Positions 1 through 10,820 of a stretch of 64,000 nt of DNA are shown one piece after another (the first letter of the stretch is position 1; each line of letters starts with the position of its first letter). Position numbers and translations under genes: made by a program. The notes below the pieces were generated by a model. The model was not told where the DNA came from. It made no database searches and saw only the letters and a list, made by a program, of their open reading frames with translations. Location: the NCBI GenBank assembly GCA_018697195.1, contig JAGMWU010000036.1:1222786-1286785 (forward strand), given 5' to 3'. Origin of the DNA: Certhia americana (taxonomy: Eukaryota > Chordata > Aves > Passeriformes > Certhiidae).

Positions 1-3000
1 TGTGTGGTGGCCATGAGGGAGATGATGCATCATGTCAGGGAGGTGTCATGAGGGTGAGCAGACAAACTGATGGATGAGTCAGCAGAGCCGAAAAGTAGAA
101 AGAAGAAAAAGGCAAGCCTGGCTTCTCTTCCAATTCTATAAAAATAAAAAGAAACAAACTTAATGTTTGAAGCAATGCTCACATTGCCTGAAGAAATCCT
201 ATCCACCGGCAGTGCTGGGGAGGCCCTGCTGGTCCAACATCAAGTGATCACACTCTGATGAAGCACATCCCCTGTGCCATCCACATCAATGTGTTACAGC
301 TCTGCCCTTGCTCCAGCCCCCAGGCCTTTTCCCCATTCCAGCTAAGAAAAGGGTCTGGAGCAGGGCCTGGCTTTGCTGCACCTTCCTGTCCTGCAGCAGG
401 GGGTTGGTGTGACCCTGTGCTCAGCCTGGGCTGGCATTTCCCATCCTTCCAATCTCCCCTCTTCCAAATCTTTGTTTCCCTCTCAGACACTTAAATTTGC
501 TTGGCCTGGGAGGGCTTGGTTTCCTGGGTCAATGTCTGCTGGAATGTTTGGATGTCTTCTCGCAGGGAGGACTTTGCCCCTGCGACCTTAGCTACAGCCA
601 TGGAGCGACAGCCTGGTAGAGACAGCGGGTGATCCACAACTTGGAACATCTCAGTTTAGTGAGGCTGGCTCAAAATCAAGTGTTTTAACCAAGCAGGAAA
701 TGTTGCTGTGTGATTTCTCCAGTGTTTTAGAAGGGTGGTGAAGGGCTCCATGCTCATCCTGGGGCTGTGTCTGGGAGAGGAAGACATTGAAACCTGCTGC
801 TGAGAGCGTGGTTTTGTTGCATCTCCTGTGCCCAGGCCAAGTTCTGCAGGGGTGGTTACCCTTTGCCCTGCTCTGGGCTGCAGTCAGAGTAAATATTCAC
901 TAGACATGTTTTATTTTGGTGTCTCAGACTCACAAAGCCAGTGGAGGTGCAAGCAGGGATGCCCCACAGCGGGGCATGCCAGCCTTTAATACTTGGAGTA
1001 CTTCTGCTGCCTGCATTTGCAGGGCTCTGGTTGGGATGAGACATGCTGGTCTCCATGGTTTTATGTGCCATGGGACAGTGCCAACAGTTTAATCACAGCT
1101 GAACCCTCACAGAGCAGCATAAAAAATGTTGTAGTTGGGATTAGGTTACCCATCCTTCCTATAAAAGACTCTATAAACAGTCCATCAAGCCCCAGCATTC
1201 CTGTGTTGGCTGTGAGGTCCTTCGCACTTAATGGGTCTGGCATTTGCTTTCACTAAGCCTTTTTTGGGGGGAGGCAATGATATAAAGCAGCCCCCAAAGA
1301 ATGGGTTTTTTGCTTGCTTTAGTGGGGGAACCCAACTGGGCTGGCTTGGCAGAGGCAGTGTTGGATGTCAGAGGATCTGGCTGGGGAGGCAGCCGTGACA
1401 AGGCCAGGAGGCAGTGACAACAGCAGCTGCTCCCTCCCCATCACTGAGGGCTTTCTCCAAAGGGATTTGCTGTTTGCTGGAGTGTCTGAGAATTTTCCCT
1501 GATCTTGGGGCAGACAAGGGCCTGGGACTCCCTTTCCCATCTCCCAGCACACTTCAGACCTGTCTTGTCTCTGCTGTAGCTGAGTAATGCTCCAGAGTTA
1601 AAGCTTCCCAAACCTTTTGAAAGCCCTAAAGCTTGGTCTGCGGACCAAGTGGTCTCATTCTAGCTACAGGTGTGCTCCCACCTTCACCTTCCTCACCACG
1701 CCCTTCATGTGTGATGCCAGGCATGGAGGGACTCCTAGTTTAACACCATCCATGGGACTTTCTTGAGGTGCTTTGAATTTTGTTCATCCTTTGGGAAGTC
1801 AAAGGGGCAGGGAATGGATGGATACCCAGCTGGGAGACTTCAGTGGTGCTGAGGGTGTTCCTTATCCTGCATTGTTGCTGCATTGTTGAGGTGGGAGTGC
1901 ACACCTTGGTCATTCCCTCGGGTTTGTGGTGCATGGGAGAATGTAAATGCTCCTGCCTGGGACAGTCATCTCTCTCTGGGCAGCCTTAAAGCCATCGTTG
2001 TGGTCCTGCTCTCCCAGCAATGTGAGAGAGAAAGAGCCCCAGGAGGTCCCAGCTGTGGTGGCAGTCCTGTGGGTGACACCTGCCTGAAACCATCCTGTTG
2101 CTTTGTACAATGTCTGTTGGGTGGGAACTGCAATCGAGCTGGGCACAAGGGGCTGTCCCTGATCAGTGCCACCATGTCACTGGGACCATCTGGAACTTTT
2201 CCTGGCTGGTGCCAGGAATCTGTTGAGCAATACCAGCTCCAGGGGCAGTTGCTGGAGGAGACCAGGTTTTCCAGTGCTTTTCACCACTGAGTTTAGTTAA
2301 TTTTAAAGTTTTTACCCCCCTAAACTTTCTTTGAAGATGATTTGGACAATTTAATCATTAGCAAAAAAATGGGATTTCTAATGTAAGCTGGAAGCAACAC
2401 CCACCCCCTCTGCTTCAGTATCCTGCTGAGGGCAATTTAGCAATTCAGCTCACCTGCCTGGCTGGCTGGTCTTGATCATCAGCCTGTCCTCAGAGGCCCT
2501 CTCTGTCCTTACTATCTGGAGAAAATTAACTGCATTAAAGTGGAAGCATTATTTTTTCATATGGTGAATGCCAAGGGAGGGGAATCCCATATCCTTCACT
2601 TGGGAGTGCTGTGCAGGGCTGCAAGGGCATTACCCACCTGAGTAGTGGTTTCCTTCATCCCTCTCCATCATGCTGACTAAGGCAGAAATTAATCCAGGGC
2701 CCACCGAGGTCCAGCACTGGGAGCTATTGCTTGGAACCTGCCACCTAATCAGTTCTTTACTCCTTTTTTAGCATGTTTTTGATCTGGAGTGCAGGCAGTG
2801 GCTGGCACAGTGGCTCAGTTCCCCAGGCTGCCCTGACATCTCCTGATTCCAGCACTCAGACACTCCCCTGCCTCGTACACAGCTCCTCTCACCAATCAGA
2901 CTTGTAATCTCAGTGAAGAATGAAATCAGATTTGTTTGACAAGACCTGTTTCTTGTAAAAGTGTGTTGACTGGTGCTAATTATACTCCTGTTCTTTAATT

Positions 3001-3330
3001 CTTTATGATTGGAATTACATCAGCTTTTTCGTTATTTCCCCAGAAGTGATTTCAAACCAAGCGAGACCTTGAGTGCCTGCCATTCCCTCACGTTGTAATC
3101 CTAGTGCATCCACTAGACATGATCCTTCTGCTCTGAGATATTCTGCATTAGTGTCTTCAAGGACTTTCCAGCTTTCTTTTTCTCCAGGCATCCCCTCATG
3201 GGCTCTTGCTCGTTAATCCTTAGAGTCTCGGGTTTGTCACTGTGAAATGTGTAGGATTTTCTTAGTTCTCTCTCTTTTGTCATGGTTTAACCCCAGCTGG
3301 CAGCTTCTCCCCACACAGGTATAATACACA
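1..3330. other. Intronic sequence, no gene seen
   Basis: Mostly unique-looking sequence with only short chance ORFs. A small hairpin (cttggtc/gaccaag around a tgcg loop, about 1631-1648) is present. The AT-rich part at 2880-3130 is listed separately. Confidence 0.6.
2880..3130. other. AT-rich block, candidate conserved non-coding element
   Basis: This 250-bp repeat-free stretch is AT-rich compared with its flanks and has motifs such as tgctaattatac (near 2973) and gattggaattac. Conservation is inferred from texture only; no alignment was possible. Confidence 0.25.
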
Positions 3331-3511
3331 GATAGCATTCCCTGGCACAGGCTGCCCAGGGCAGGGGTGTAGTCACCATCCCTGGAAGTGCTCAAAGGCA
3401 TGTGCATGTGGCACTTGGGGACATGGGTTAGTGGGGAGCTTGGCAACACTGGATTAGTGTTGGAGTCAGTGATCTTGGAGGGTTTTTCCAACCCTGGAGA
3501 TTTTCTGATCC
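3331..3511 (+). mobile_element. CR1 LINE 3' fragment
   Basis: It contains the CR1 3' landmarks in order: ggcacaggctgcccaggg, gtagtcaccatccctggaag, cacttggggacatgggttag, then the gatcttggagggtttttcc segment near the 3' end. It is a 5'-truncated, decayed copy. Confidence 0.9.
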
Positions 3512-4657
3512 CTTACTCTACGGGCTATCCCTGTAAAGTGTCCATAAAATGTCCACAATTGTCCAGAAAATGGCCATTGAGTTCATGAGGAACATGACTT
3601 CGAGCTCCGTCTGTTGTGGTGGTTACTCAGACAGGAGAGATAACAGAGGGAATGCTGATACCCACTGGAAAGAGCCACCCAGGTTTATTCCACTGCCTGG
3701 TTACACCTGCAGATTTTGACCAGTACAGGAACCAGGCAGGGGAGTTTTCTTGTGGCTTTCTCCCAGTTTGATAGTGGCTTGTCCCACAATTTGATTTTTC
3801 ATGTCGGTTGTGGAGGTGCTGCACAGGAATTTGATGTGGTTTCTTGGCCTTGTTTATGGAAGTGTCATCACTGAAATGGCCAGAAATGAACATAAACGAT
3901 GGCTGGGGCTTCTCCCACCTCCACGAGGCCATTGTCTGTGGAGAAAAGTTAAAAGAAAAGAAAAATCAGCCGAGTTACTTGGGCACCACGTGGCCCTGTC
4001 ACATCTGTTCCAAAGTCTCAGTTATTTGCTAAATGCTTGCAAACATGTGTGATTTTTGAGGAATTACAGCCAGACGTTCCCTGGCTCGTTAGTTATGTAT
4101 GAGCTAAAGAATCCTGGTCACTCAGGGAGGAAGCAGCCCTGTCCTCTGGAGGGCTGTGGAATAACATCCTGCTTTCCTAATAAAGACACAAACTGGCTGA
4201 CCATGGCCACCACCCTTCACACACCAGGAATTGCAGTGAGGAAAGCTCTGACTGAGTGTAGAGTAAGAAAACCCTGTTAATCGCCCTGGGAGTGGAGCAG
4301 GACTGAAGCAGAGTTCAAATCAGTGGCAGCACCTCTAGCCCTGGGCTGTCTCAATGTTTTTCTCTATGTTTCTATGAATTTTAACATTTTTACTTTGGAT
4401 TTTTTTCTATGTGCTAAAAAGAACATCATCATAACTTTTTCTTGTCTTCAGACGTGGCTTTTCCAGAGGTTTCTTTTATTCACTTCCTGCCAGTCATAAA
4501 AAAACATGGATTGTGCTTATTCTTCTATTTGTCATGTGTTGCCTTTGTGTGTCTGGTTGTCACAAACACTTTGTTCCTCTGAGGCTGGTTTTGGTTGAAG
4601 TTGTTGTTTTCCTAGATTGCCTATATATATATATATAAATTGCTTAAACTTTTCTTA
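3512..4657. other. Intronic sequence with (TA)n
   Basis: No coding or family signal was recognised. It includes a short (TA)n run at 4621-4638 and an AT-rich section at 4370-4650. Confidence 0.5.
4621..4638. repeat. Short (TA)n microsatellite
   Basis: About nine TA dinucleotides in a row, flanked by ttgccta and aattgct. Confidence 0.9.
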
Positions 4658-4715
4658 CAGAATCATAGAATGATTTGGCTTGGAAGGGACCTTAAAGATC
4701 TAGTCCCAAACCCCT
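4658..4715 (-). mobile_element. CR1 3'-end stub (antisense)
   Basis: It reads agaatcatagaatgatttgg and ggaagggaccttaaagatc, the reverse complement of the CR1 3' terminus. Only about 58 bp remain. Confidence 0.88.
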
Positions 4716-5261
4716 CTGGTTTCCATTTGTACTTTTTGCTCCTGTTTCCTGGTTGACTCTGATTGTAAATTTGGTGAGATTTTGGAAATTGATAAATTTG
4801 GATCAACAGGCAAAGCCATTTCAGGTTTAGCTTGCTCTCCACACTGTGGTCATCTGTGCTGGGGTAACTCCATGCTTCCAGTCCAGTGATTCAGCCCTCG
4901 TTCCGTGTCATTATGATGTCAAAAATTGGAGACCTCAGGGTCTATAATGCACTTTGTGCATTAAAATTATGTAACGAGCCTGTCCTCACCGCTGGCAGGG
5001 TGTGATACAGTGGAGCAGTGACAGATATTGACAGGTACCAGTGTCTCCAGGCAGGGGAGAGGCAGAAATGTGGTGGTGAGAGCTGGGTAACGGGTGCTGT
5101 GTCATCACAAGGTGGCTTTCCATCACGTGTGTCATTGCACATCGTGACAGGCATGTCCTGAGCATGTTTATGATATATATATTGGTGCAGTGGGGGCTCA
5201 GCTGAACCAGTGTGAACTGAGGGGTCTTCTCCAGCATCTTCCACTCCTGAACTTTCCAATT
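4716..5261. other. Intronic sequence, nothing recognised
   Basis: No motif, RNA gene or repeat family could be assigned in this 546-bp gap. Confidence 0.5.
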
Positions 5262-5657
5262 CATAGAAACACAGAATCACTGAGGTTAGAAAAGCCAAAC
5301 TCCATTGTTAACCCAGCTCTGCCGTGTTCACCACTAACCCATGTCCCCTAGTGCCACATCCGCATAGTTTTTGAACACTTCTGGGGTGGTGACTCCACCA
5401 CTGCCCTGTGGAGGGAAGCCTGTGCCAATGTGTTATCACCCTTTCCATAAAGAAATTTTCCCAGTATCCAGCCTGACCCTCCCCTGGCACAACTTGAGGC
5501 CATTCCCTTTCCTTTTGTCCCCATTCCCTGGAAGCAGAGCCCAACCCCATCTGGCTTCCCCCTCCTGTCAGGGAGTTGTGCAGAACCAGAAGGTCCCTCC
5601 TTTTCTCCAAGCTGAACCCCTTTCCCAGTTCCCTCAGCTGCTCCAGGCCTGTAGTGT
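5262..5657 (-). mobile_element. CR1 LINE fragment (antisense)
   Basis: A roughly 400-bp copy. On the + strand it reads cagaatcactgaggttaga, tggtgactccaccactgccc, gccattccctttccttttgtc and caggagttgtgcagaacc-like text, ending near ctccaagctgaacccctttc. These are reverse-complement landmarks of the CR1 3' region. Confidence 0.92.
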
Positions 5658-6784
5658 AGAGCAATCCCAGCTGATGGATTGATGTTCCAGGGATGGTGTG
5701 GGTGAATCCCATCCTTTGCAGGGAGCTGGAGGAGCTGTGGTGTGGGGAGTTGGCAGTGCTGTCTGCTGTCATGCAGGTTACCCTGCACTCACCTCTCCTG
5801 GCTTTCACCATCCTCCTTCTCAAGAGTCCTGCCCAGATTTCCTGCTGAAATGGAGAGGGGAGTCCAGGACGTCCTCAGCCTTGGGTGAGGCACAGTATGA
5901 GGTGAGCTAACAGGATGTTTTAGGACTGAGGACAGACCACTGATGGTGGATTTGGGAGGACGTGCAATGACCTTTGTCAGCAGGAATCGTGTCCTGCTTG
6001 GCTGCTGGAGAAGGACCCACAGCCCAGCCAAAACCAGCTTTCACCTGTGAAGGTGGCACCTGCCAGATATTTGCAGGTGTCCCTTGGTTTGGGGCTGTAG
6101 TCTCTGTCCCAATGATCAAGGTGACTGTGGATTTGGGCAGCCAGTTCCTGGAAACCTCCAGTGCTGGAGTTCCCCCAGGTCCCTGGTGGCTAGACTCGGG
6201 GCTGGACAGCACTCCTGGGGAAGCAATGACCTAAATCCTCTGTAAATATCCAACTTGAACATCCCAAGTCAGGATTTATATTTTAAAACAGTCTCTTGTG
6301 GGTCAAGATGTCCACCCTGGAATTGCTGTTCTCATTTTATGGGATGAGTCACTCTTCTTGTTTTATGGGATGAGATCCCTTCTACGTAGCTGAGCGTGGG
6401 TGAGGGCTGTGTTTTCCCTTCATTACTTCCAGCTTTTTCTTTATGAAATTGCATCTCTATGGGAGTAGCCATGTTCAGGGTTTAAACCAAGATTTGGTTC
6501 TCATTCTGCCCCAGGTATTGGTGGGACAGAAATAACTTTGTCTGATGGTGCCAATCCCATTTGGCCATGGATCCCCATTGCCCCAGAGATCCTGTCCACA
6601 AAGGCCGGGGAAAGAAGCACCTGGGAGGAGGTGGGAAAGGATCTAATCCATAAGTTTATTTGTCTGTAAGGCATGCTTAACAACCTTTTTTGTGTGCACA
6701 AACCAGAAATGTGTGCAGACATCCAGAATTCCTCCCCAGAACACTACACTAAACACTGAAAGCACCAGAGGTACTGTTCACAAG
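5658..6784. other. Intronic sequence, nothing recognised
   Basis: Unique-looking sequence. A tandem echo of ttttatgggatgag occurs twice near 6337-6371. No gene or repeat family is visible. Confidence 0.5.
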
Positions 6785-7062
6785 GGCATGGAGTGATAGG
6801 ACAAGAAGAAATGTCTTCCCATTGTCAGAAGGAAGGATTAGGTTGGATATTGGGAAGAAATTCTTCTGTGTGAAGGTGGTGAGGCCCTGGCACAGGTTGC
6901 CCAGAGAAGCCGTGGCTGCCCCATCCCTGGAAATGACCAAGACCATGTTGGATGGGGCTTGGAGCAACCTGGGATGGTGGCAGATGTCCCTGTCCATGGC
7001 AGAGCATGGAAGCAGATGAGCTTTAAGGTTCCTCCCAAAGCAAATGATTCTGGGATTCTTTT
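6785..7062 (+). mobile_element. CR1 LINE 3' fragment
   Basis: It contains ttaggttggatattgggaag, ggtgaggccctggcacaggt, ccccatccctggaaatgacc, ttggagcaacctgggatggt and a 3' end of gctttaaggttcctcccaaa before gattctgggattct. This differs from the copies ending in ggcttttccaacc, so it belongs to another CR1 subfamily. Confidence 0.93.
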
Positions 7063-7660
7063 TCCTTGGAGAAGTGATTTGCAATCCTATCCCAGCTTCC
7101 AAAATCTCCTGACTCAGATGGGGATGATTATTTGCAGGTAGCAGAGCTGCCTCCTCCCACATTCCAAAGCATCTCACACACGGAGGATGCGGCTGTGAAT
7201 GATGACCAGGTGTGGGAGCAGGTCCATCCTGGATCTGGGAATGCTCCCCCCATCCCTCCTCCTAACCTCGTCCCTCCCCGTTGGCTGCAGCATGGTCTTT
7301 AACAGCCATTTCCTTATGAAATCAGAAGGATTGTGGGCTGTGAAATACAAATGATACGTACTAAACGCTGTGTAATGGATTCCACTTGCAGCCTTTGGTG
7401 ACTGTGTGTTTCTAATAAAAGCCTCTGGAGCGAGGAGGCTCCCAGCTGGCAGGGGTCAGGGTGGTGGGGAGGGTGGGCCCAGCCTGCAGGGTCCCCTTAA
7501 GGCTCTTGGGCATCTGGGCTGTCTCCTGTGAGATGGAGCTGCTGGCTTGGAAACAGCTCTGGAACCCCGCAGGGTTGTGAACCAAGGGGAAAAATAACTT
7601 CACAGAAATGCTCTCCAAGGGGGACCGTACTTACTCTGAGCTACCAGTGGAGATGTGGGA
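7063..7660. other. Intronic gap with a possible conserved core
   Basis: The part at 7290-7440 (aaatacaaatgatacgtact, ctaataaaagcctctggag) is repeat-free and AT-richer than its flanks. The rest gives no signal. Confidence 0.3.
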
Positions 7661-7885
7661 TTCACAGAATCATGGAATCGTGGCATTTCCTGAGCTGGAA
7701 GGGACTCACAAGAACATCAAATCCAACTTGTAGCCCTGCTCAGGGCACCCCAGTAATTCCCACCCTGTGCCTGGAGCTCTGGCAGCCTTGGGGCCATTCC
7801 CATTCCCTGGGGAGCTTGGGCAGTGCCCCACCACACTCTGGGAGAAGAATCCAGTACCCATCCTAAACCTCCCTGACACAGCATC
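7661..7885 (-). mobile_element. CR1 LINE 3' fragment (antisense)
   Basis: It starts with cacagaatcatggaatcgtg and ctggaagggactcacaag and continues into cttggggccattcccattcc and cctaaacctccctgacac. This is the reverse complement of the CR1 group that ends in gagtccctcccaactc on its own strand. Confidence 0.9.
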
Positions 7886-9037
7886 AGCCATTCCCTCGGG
7901 TTCAGATGTGGGGTTTGGGGGAACAGGGCAGCAGCGGGATGTGTTCTGTGTCCTCAGGGGACACAAAGCTGCCCTGAGGATACAGCTGCAGCTCAGGCTG
8001 GCTGTAAGGAAAGGGATTCCATGGCAATGTGGGATACACAGGGCTTCAGCCTGGAGAAAAGCATGTGGGCAACACCTGGTGCTTTCAAACCAGAGAACAG
8101 ATGAGTCACCCCAAGAGCTGTTGCAAAGGTAAACAGGGAGTTCACACCTTTAGTGTGCAGTTCTGCAGCATTAGGAGTAAGGAGGGGTTCCCACCATGCT
8201 CCAGCAAAAGATGGATTTACAGGTCTGTCCTGGAGGGACTTAAAATTGGCTGGTCAGAGGAAGATACTCCAAGTGGGAGATTTCCATCTGCAGCATCAGT
8301 ATCAGTGTTGGGAGAGCAGTAAAGGCTGGAGGGGATGGATTTGGTTACACCTGAGGGCAATCTGCACATCGGGGAATAGAAGTGGGTCTGAATATGGCCA
8401 CACTGTACATGGGGCACAGAGTGCTCCACAGCTATGGAGCAAAACCAGGACAACTAGGAAATCTCTGGCTCTGAAAACACCTTGGAAATGGGGTACTCCT
8501 GGAGTGGAAGAGCTGATCAGGTCCTTGACTGGTGAGCCAGGACATACCTGCATGTCCTGTCCTTGTGATACTGAGGCCAGCCCTGAGGGGCCTCTGGTTC
8601 TGTTTCTGGTGTCTGCAGCCGAAGGAGAATCAAAATAAAAATAAACAGTTTAATAGTCATGACTCGAGGTGTGGAATTCTGCCCATTGTTGGCCTTATTC
8701 AGGAGACTGAAAAGTGTCTGCTGCCTTGTCTGCTGGTAGGGGCCTGGAGGAAGGATTGTTAATCAGGAAGGTCTGTTTAATTCGACAGGGCAGGACTCTG
8801 TGGCTTGGAAGCCGGACTAATTCAGCCTGGTAGAGGAGCATATTTTTAATAATGTGTAATTAACTGTACAGCTGATCACCCAGGAGTGGAGTTGATTCAC
8901 TGTTGCTCAAATCTGTACATCAAAGGTGCCTGATTACTCATAAACTGGTTTTGACCCCCAGGGCCCTTCCCTCTGGCTAATGCTCCTGCATCTCCAGCCA
9001 TCCCAGGCACATTCTGGCCAGTCAGCCTGGGTGACAC
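7886..9037. other. Intronic gap; AT-rich part at 8630-8960
   Basis: 8630-8960 is rich in TAAT-type motifs (gtttaattcg, gactaattcagcc, gtgtaattaactgtacag) and has no recognised repeat, so it is a candidate conserved non-coding element. The rest shows nothing. Confidence 0.3.
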
Positions 9038-9105
9038 CATGGGCAGGGATACCCTCCACTAGACCAGGTTGTTCCAAGCCCTGTCCCACCCTGAACACTT
9101 CGATG
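9038..9105 (-). mobile_element. CR1 stub (antisense)
   Basis: It reads catgggcagggataccctcc, ggttgttccaagccctgtcc and ccctgaacacttc, an internal piece of the CR1 3' region. Both ends have decayed. Confidence 0.75.
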
Positions 9106-10263
9106 GAAGGCTGGAGATACCTGGACATGAGCTGCTGATCTGGGTTATCCTTCTGGCATTTTCCAACCACACGGATTTTGGCCACTACGGAATCACTGAC
9201 ACTTACCCTGTACTGCTCCTGGGCACAAACTGGGGCTTTTCATGCTGAGAATTTTAACAGCAGTATTGTCTGTTACCTTCTGAAAATTCACCCTTGCCTG
9301 TATAGCTGCTGGGAAATCCTTGCACCAGAGCTGGGCAGGGTTGGAGCAGATGTTCCCCCCTGACCTGTCTGACCTCGGGATCGATGGAGCCAGGAACTGA
9401 CCCTTGTTCCCCTGTTCTTGTGGCTGCCACTGGCCAGGACAGCTGGACCTGCTGCCAGCAGCTCCTGGCCACAGGGATTTGGGACCTGCTGCCCCTGCCT
9501 GGTGGGTGTCAGTGCCTGGTCCTTCCCTGCCCTGTTGCACAGAAGAGATAAAGCTGTTTTGTTCATGTGTGTTTGGGGGTGCTCAGGATGGTGTTTTCCA
9601 AGGTCTGAGGTTTCTCTGCCCTAGAGGAAGCAGAAACATCTTGGTTTTGTGGGGGCTGGCCAAAGCAAGCACTTCCCTCAGCCCTGAGTGGGAATTTGCC
9701 ATCCCTGTGCCACCCCTGGAGGGGATGCTAGGGGGGCTCTGCTTCTGGCCACCACCTGCTCAGCTCCATCCCAGATGCTGCCTCACAGCACCCACCTGCT
9801 TGGTGGTGGCAGTGCTCTTCGGGTGTCCCCTCCTGTGCTTCTGTAGTGCAACATTTTGCTTTGGGAGCTTTGTCACAAGAGCGACCTTGAGCAAATCCAT
9901 GATATCTGCAGGTAAAAAAGTCACCAGGGATGAAAGGCACCAGAGGTCTGATGGTCTTGTTTCACACCCTCCCAGCTGCTCTGTGCTGGAAGCCAGCTGG
10001 TTTTCCAGAGCCATCACAGCTGACTCCTGAAGGGATGCTCCCCCTGCCCTGCACCTCTCCCATCACTCCGTGGCTTCTTTCCCAGGCTCCCAGATGCAGG
10101 GTTTTGCTCCATGCACACTATCCCTGGGATCAGTCCCAGCCTGGGGGCATCACGGCATGGGGACAGTGAGGCTTGGCACTGCTGTGTTGTGATGTAGGGA
10201 ATATTATAATGTGTGCCGGGCTTGGAGTGGGACAGCTTTAATGTTTCACCAAGTTCCTTAAAT
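9106..10263. other. Intronic sequence, nothing recognised
   Basis: GC-rich and repeat-poor, with overlapping ORFs of up to 208 codons on both strands. None of them shows domain features or a credible start context. Confidence 0.5.
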
Positions 10264-10345
10264 CAGAGAATCCCAGAATGATTTAGGTTGGATGGAATAT
10301 TAAAGCTCATCTCATTCCACTGCCTTGCTATGGGAAGGGACACCA
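10264..10345 (-). mobile_element. CR1 3'-end stub (antisense)
   Basis: It reads gagaatcccagaatgattta and ggttggatggaatattaaag, then ccattgcc-like text, which is the reverse-complement CR1 terminus. Confidence 0.82.
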
Positions 10346-10616
10346 GAACTGCATTAAGAGTTAATTATTTTCTCTGAGCAAAGTAAACAAAGGCTCAGCC
10401 AAGGGATTTTTATCCATGTATAAATACTGGGCAGTGTGAGCGGGTGGATGGGGCCAGCAGCCCAGAGCATCCCACAGCATCCCACTGGCCCTGGATTTAT
10501 CCAGGCAGGATAAATCAGGAGACACAGAGGAGAGAGGGGTGCTGCTCATGGATCAAGGAGGTGTTTTTCACCCCATGGACATGTTTTCCACTGCATTGCA
10601 ATGGGGCGCAGACCCC

Positions 10617-10820
10617 GAGAGTCCCAGAATGGTTTGAAACCCTTAAAGCTCCTCCACTCCCACCTTCCACTCTCCCAGGGTGCTCCAAGCCCTGTCCACT
10701 CCTGTCCTCCAGTGGCCTTGGACACTTCCAGGGATGGGGCAGCCACAGCTTCTCGGGGAAACGTGTGCCAGGGCCTCAACCACCCTCACAGGGAAGAATT
10801 TCTTCTCAATGTCTAATTAA
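10617..10820 (-). mobile_element. CR1 LINE 3' fragment (antisense)
   Basis: Ordered landmarks: agtcccagaatggtttgaaa, cttggacacttccagggatg, gggcagccacagcttctcgg, gtgccagggcctcaaccacc and agggaagaatttcttctcaa. Confidence 0.92.

Noticed and set aside
9404..10030. 208-codon ORF
   Set aside because: Cys/Pro/Ser-rich chance translation of GC-rich intron with equally open antisense frames.
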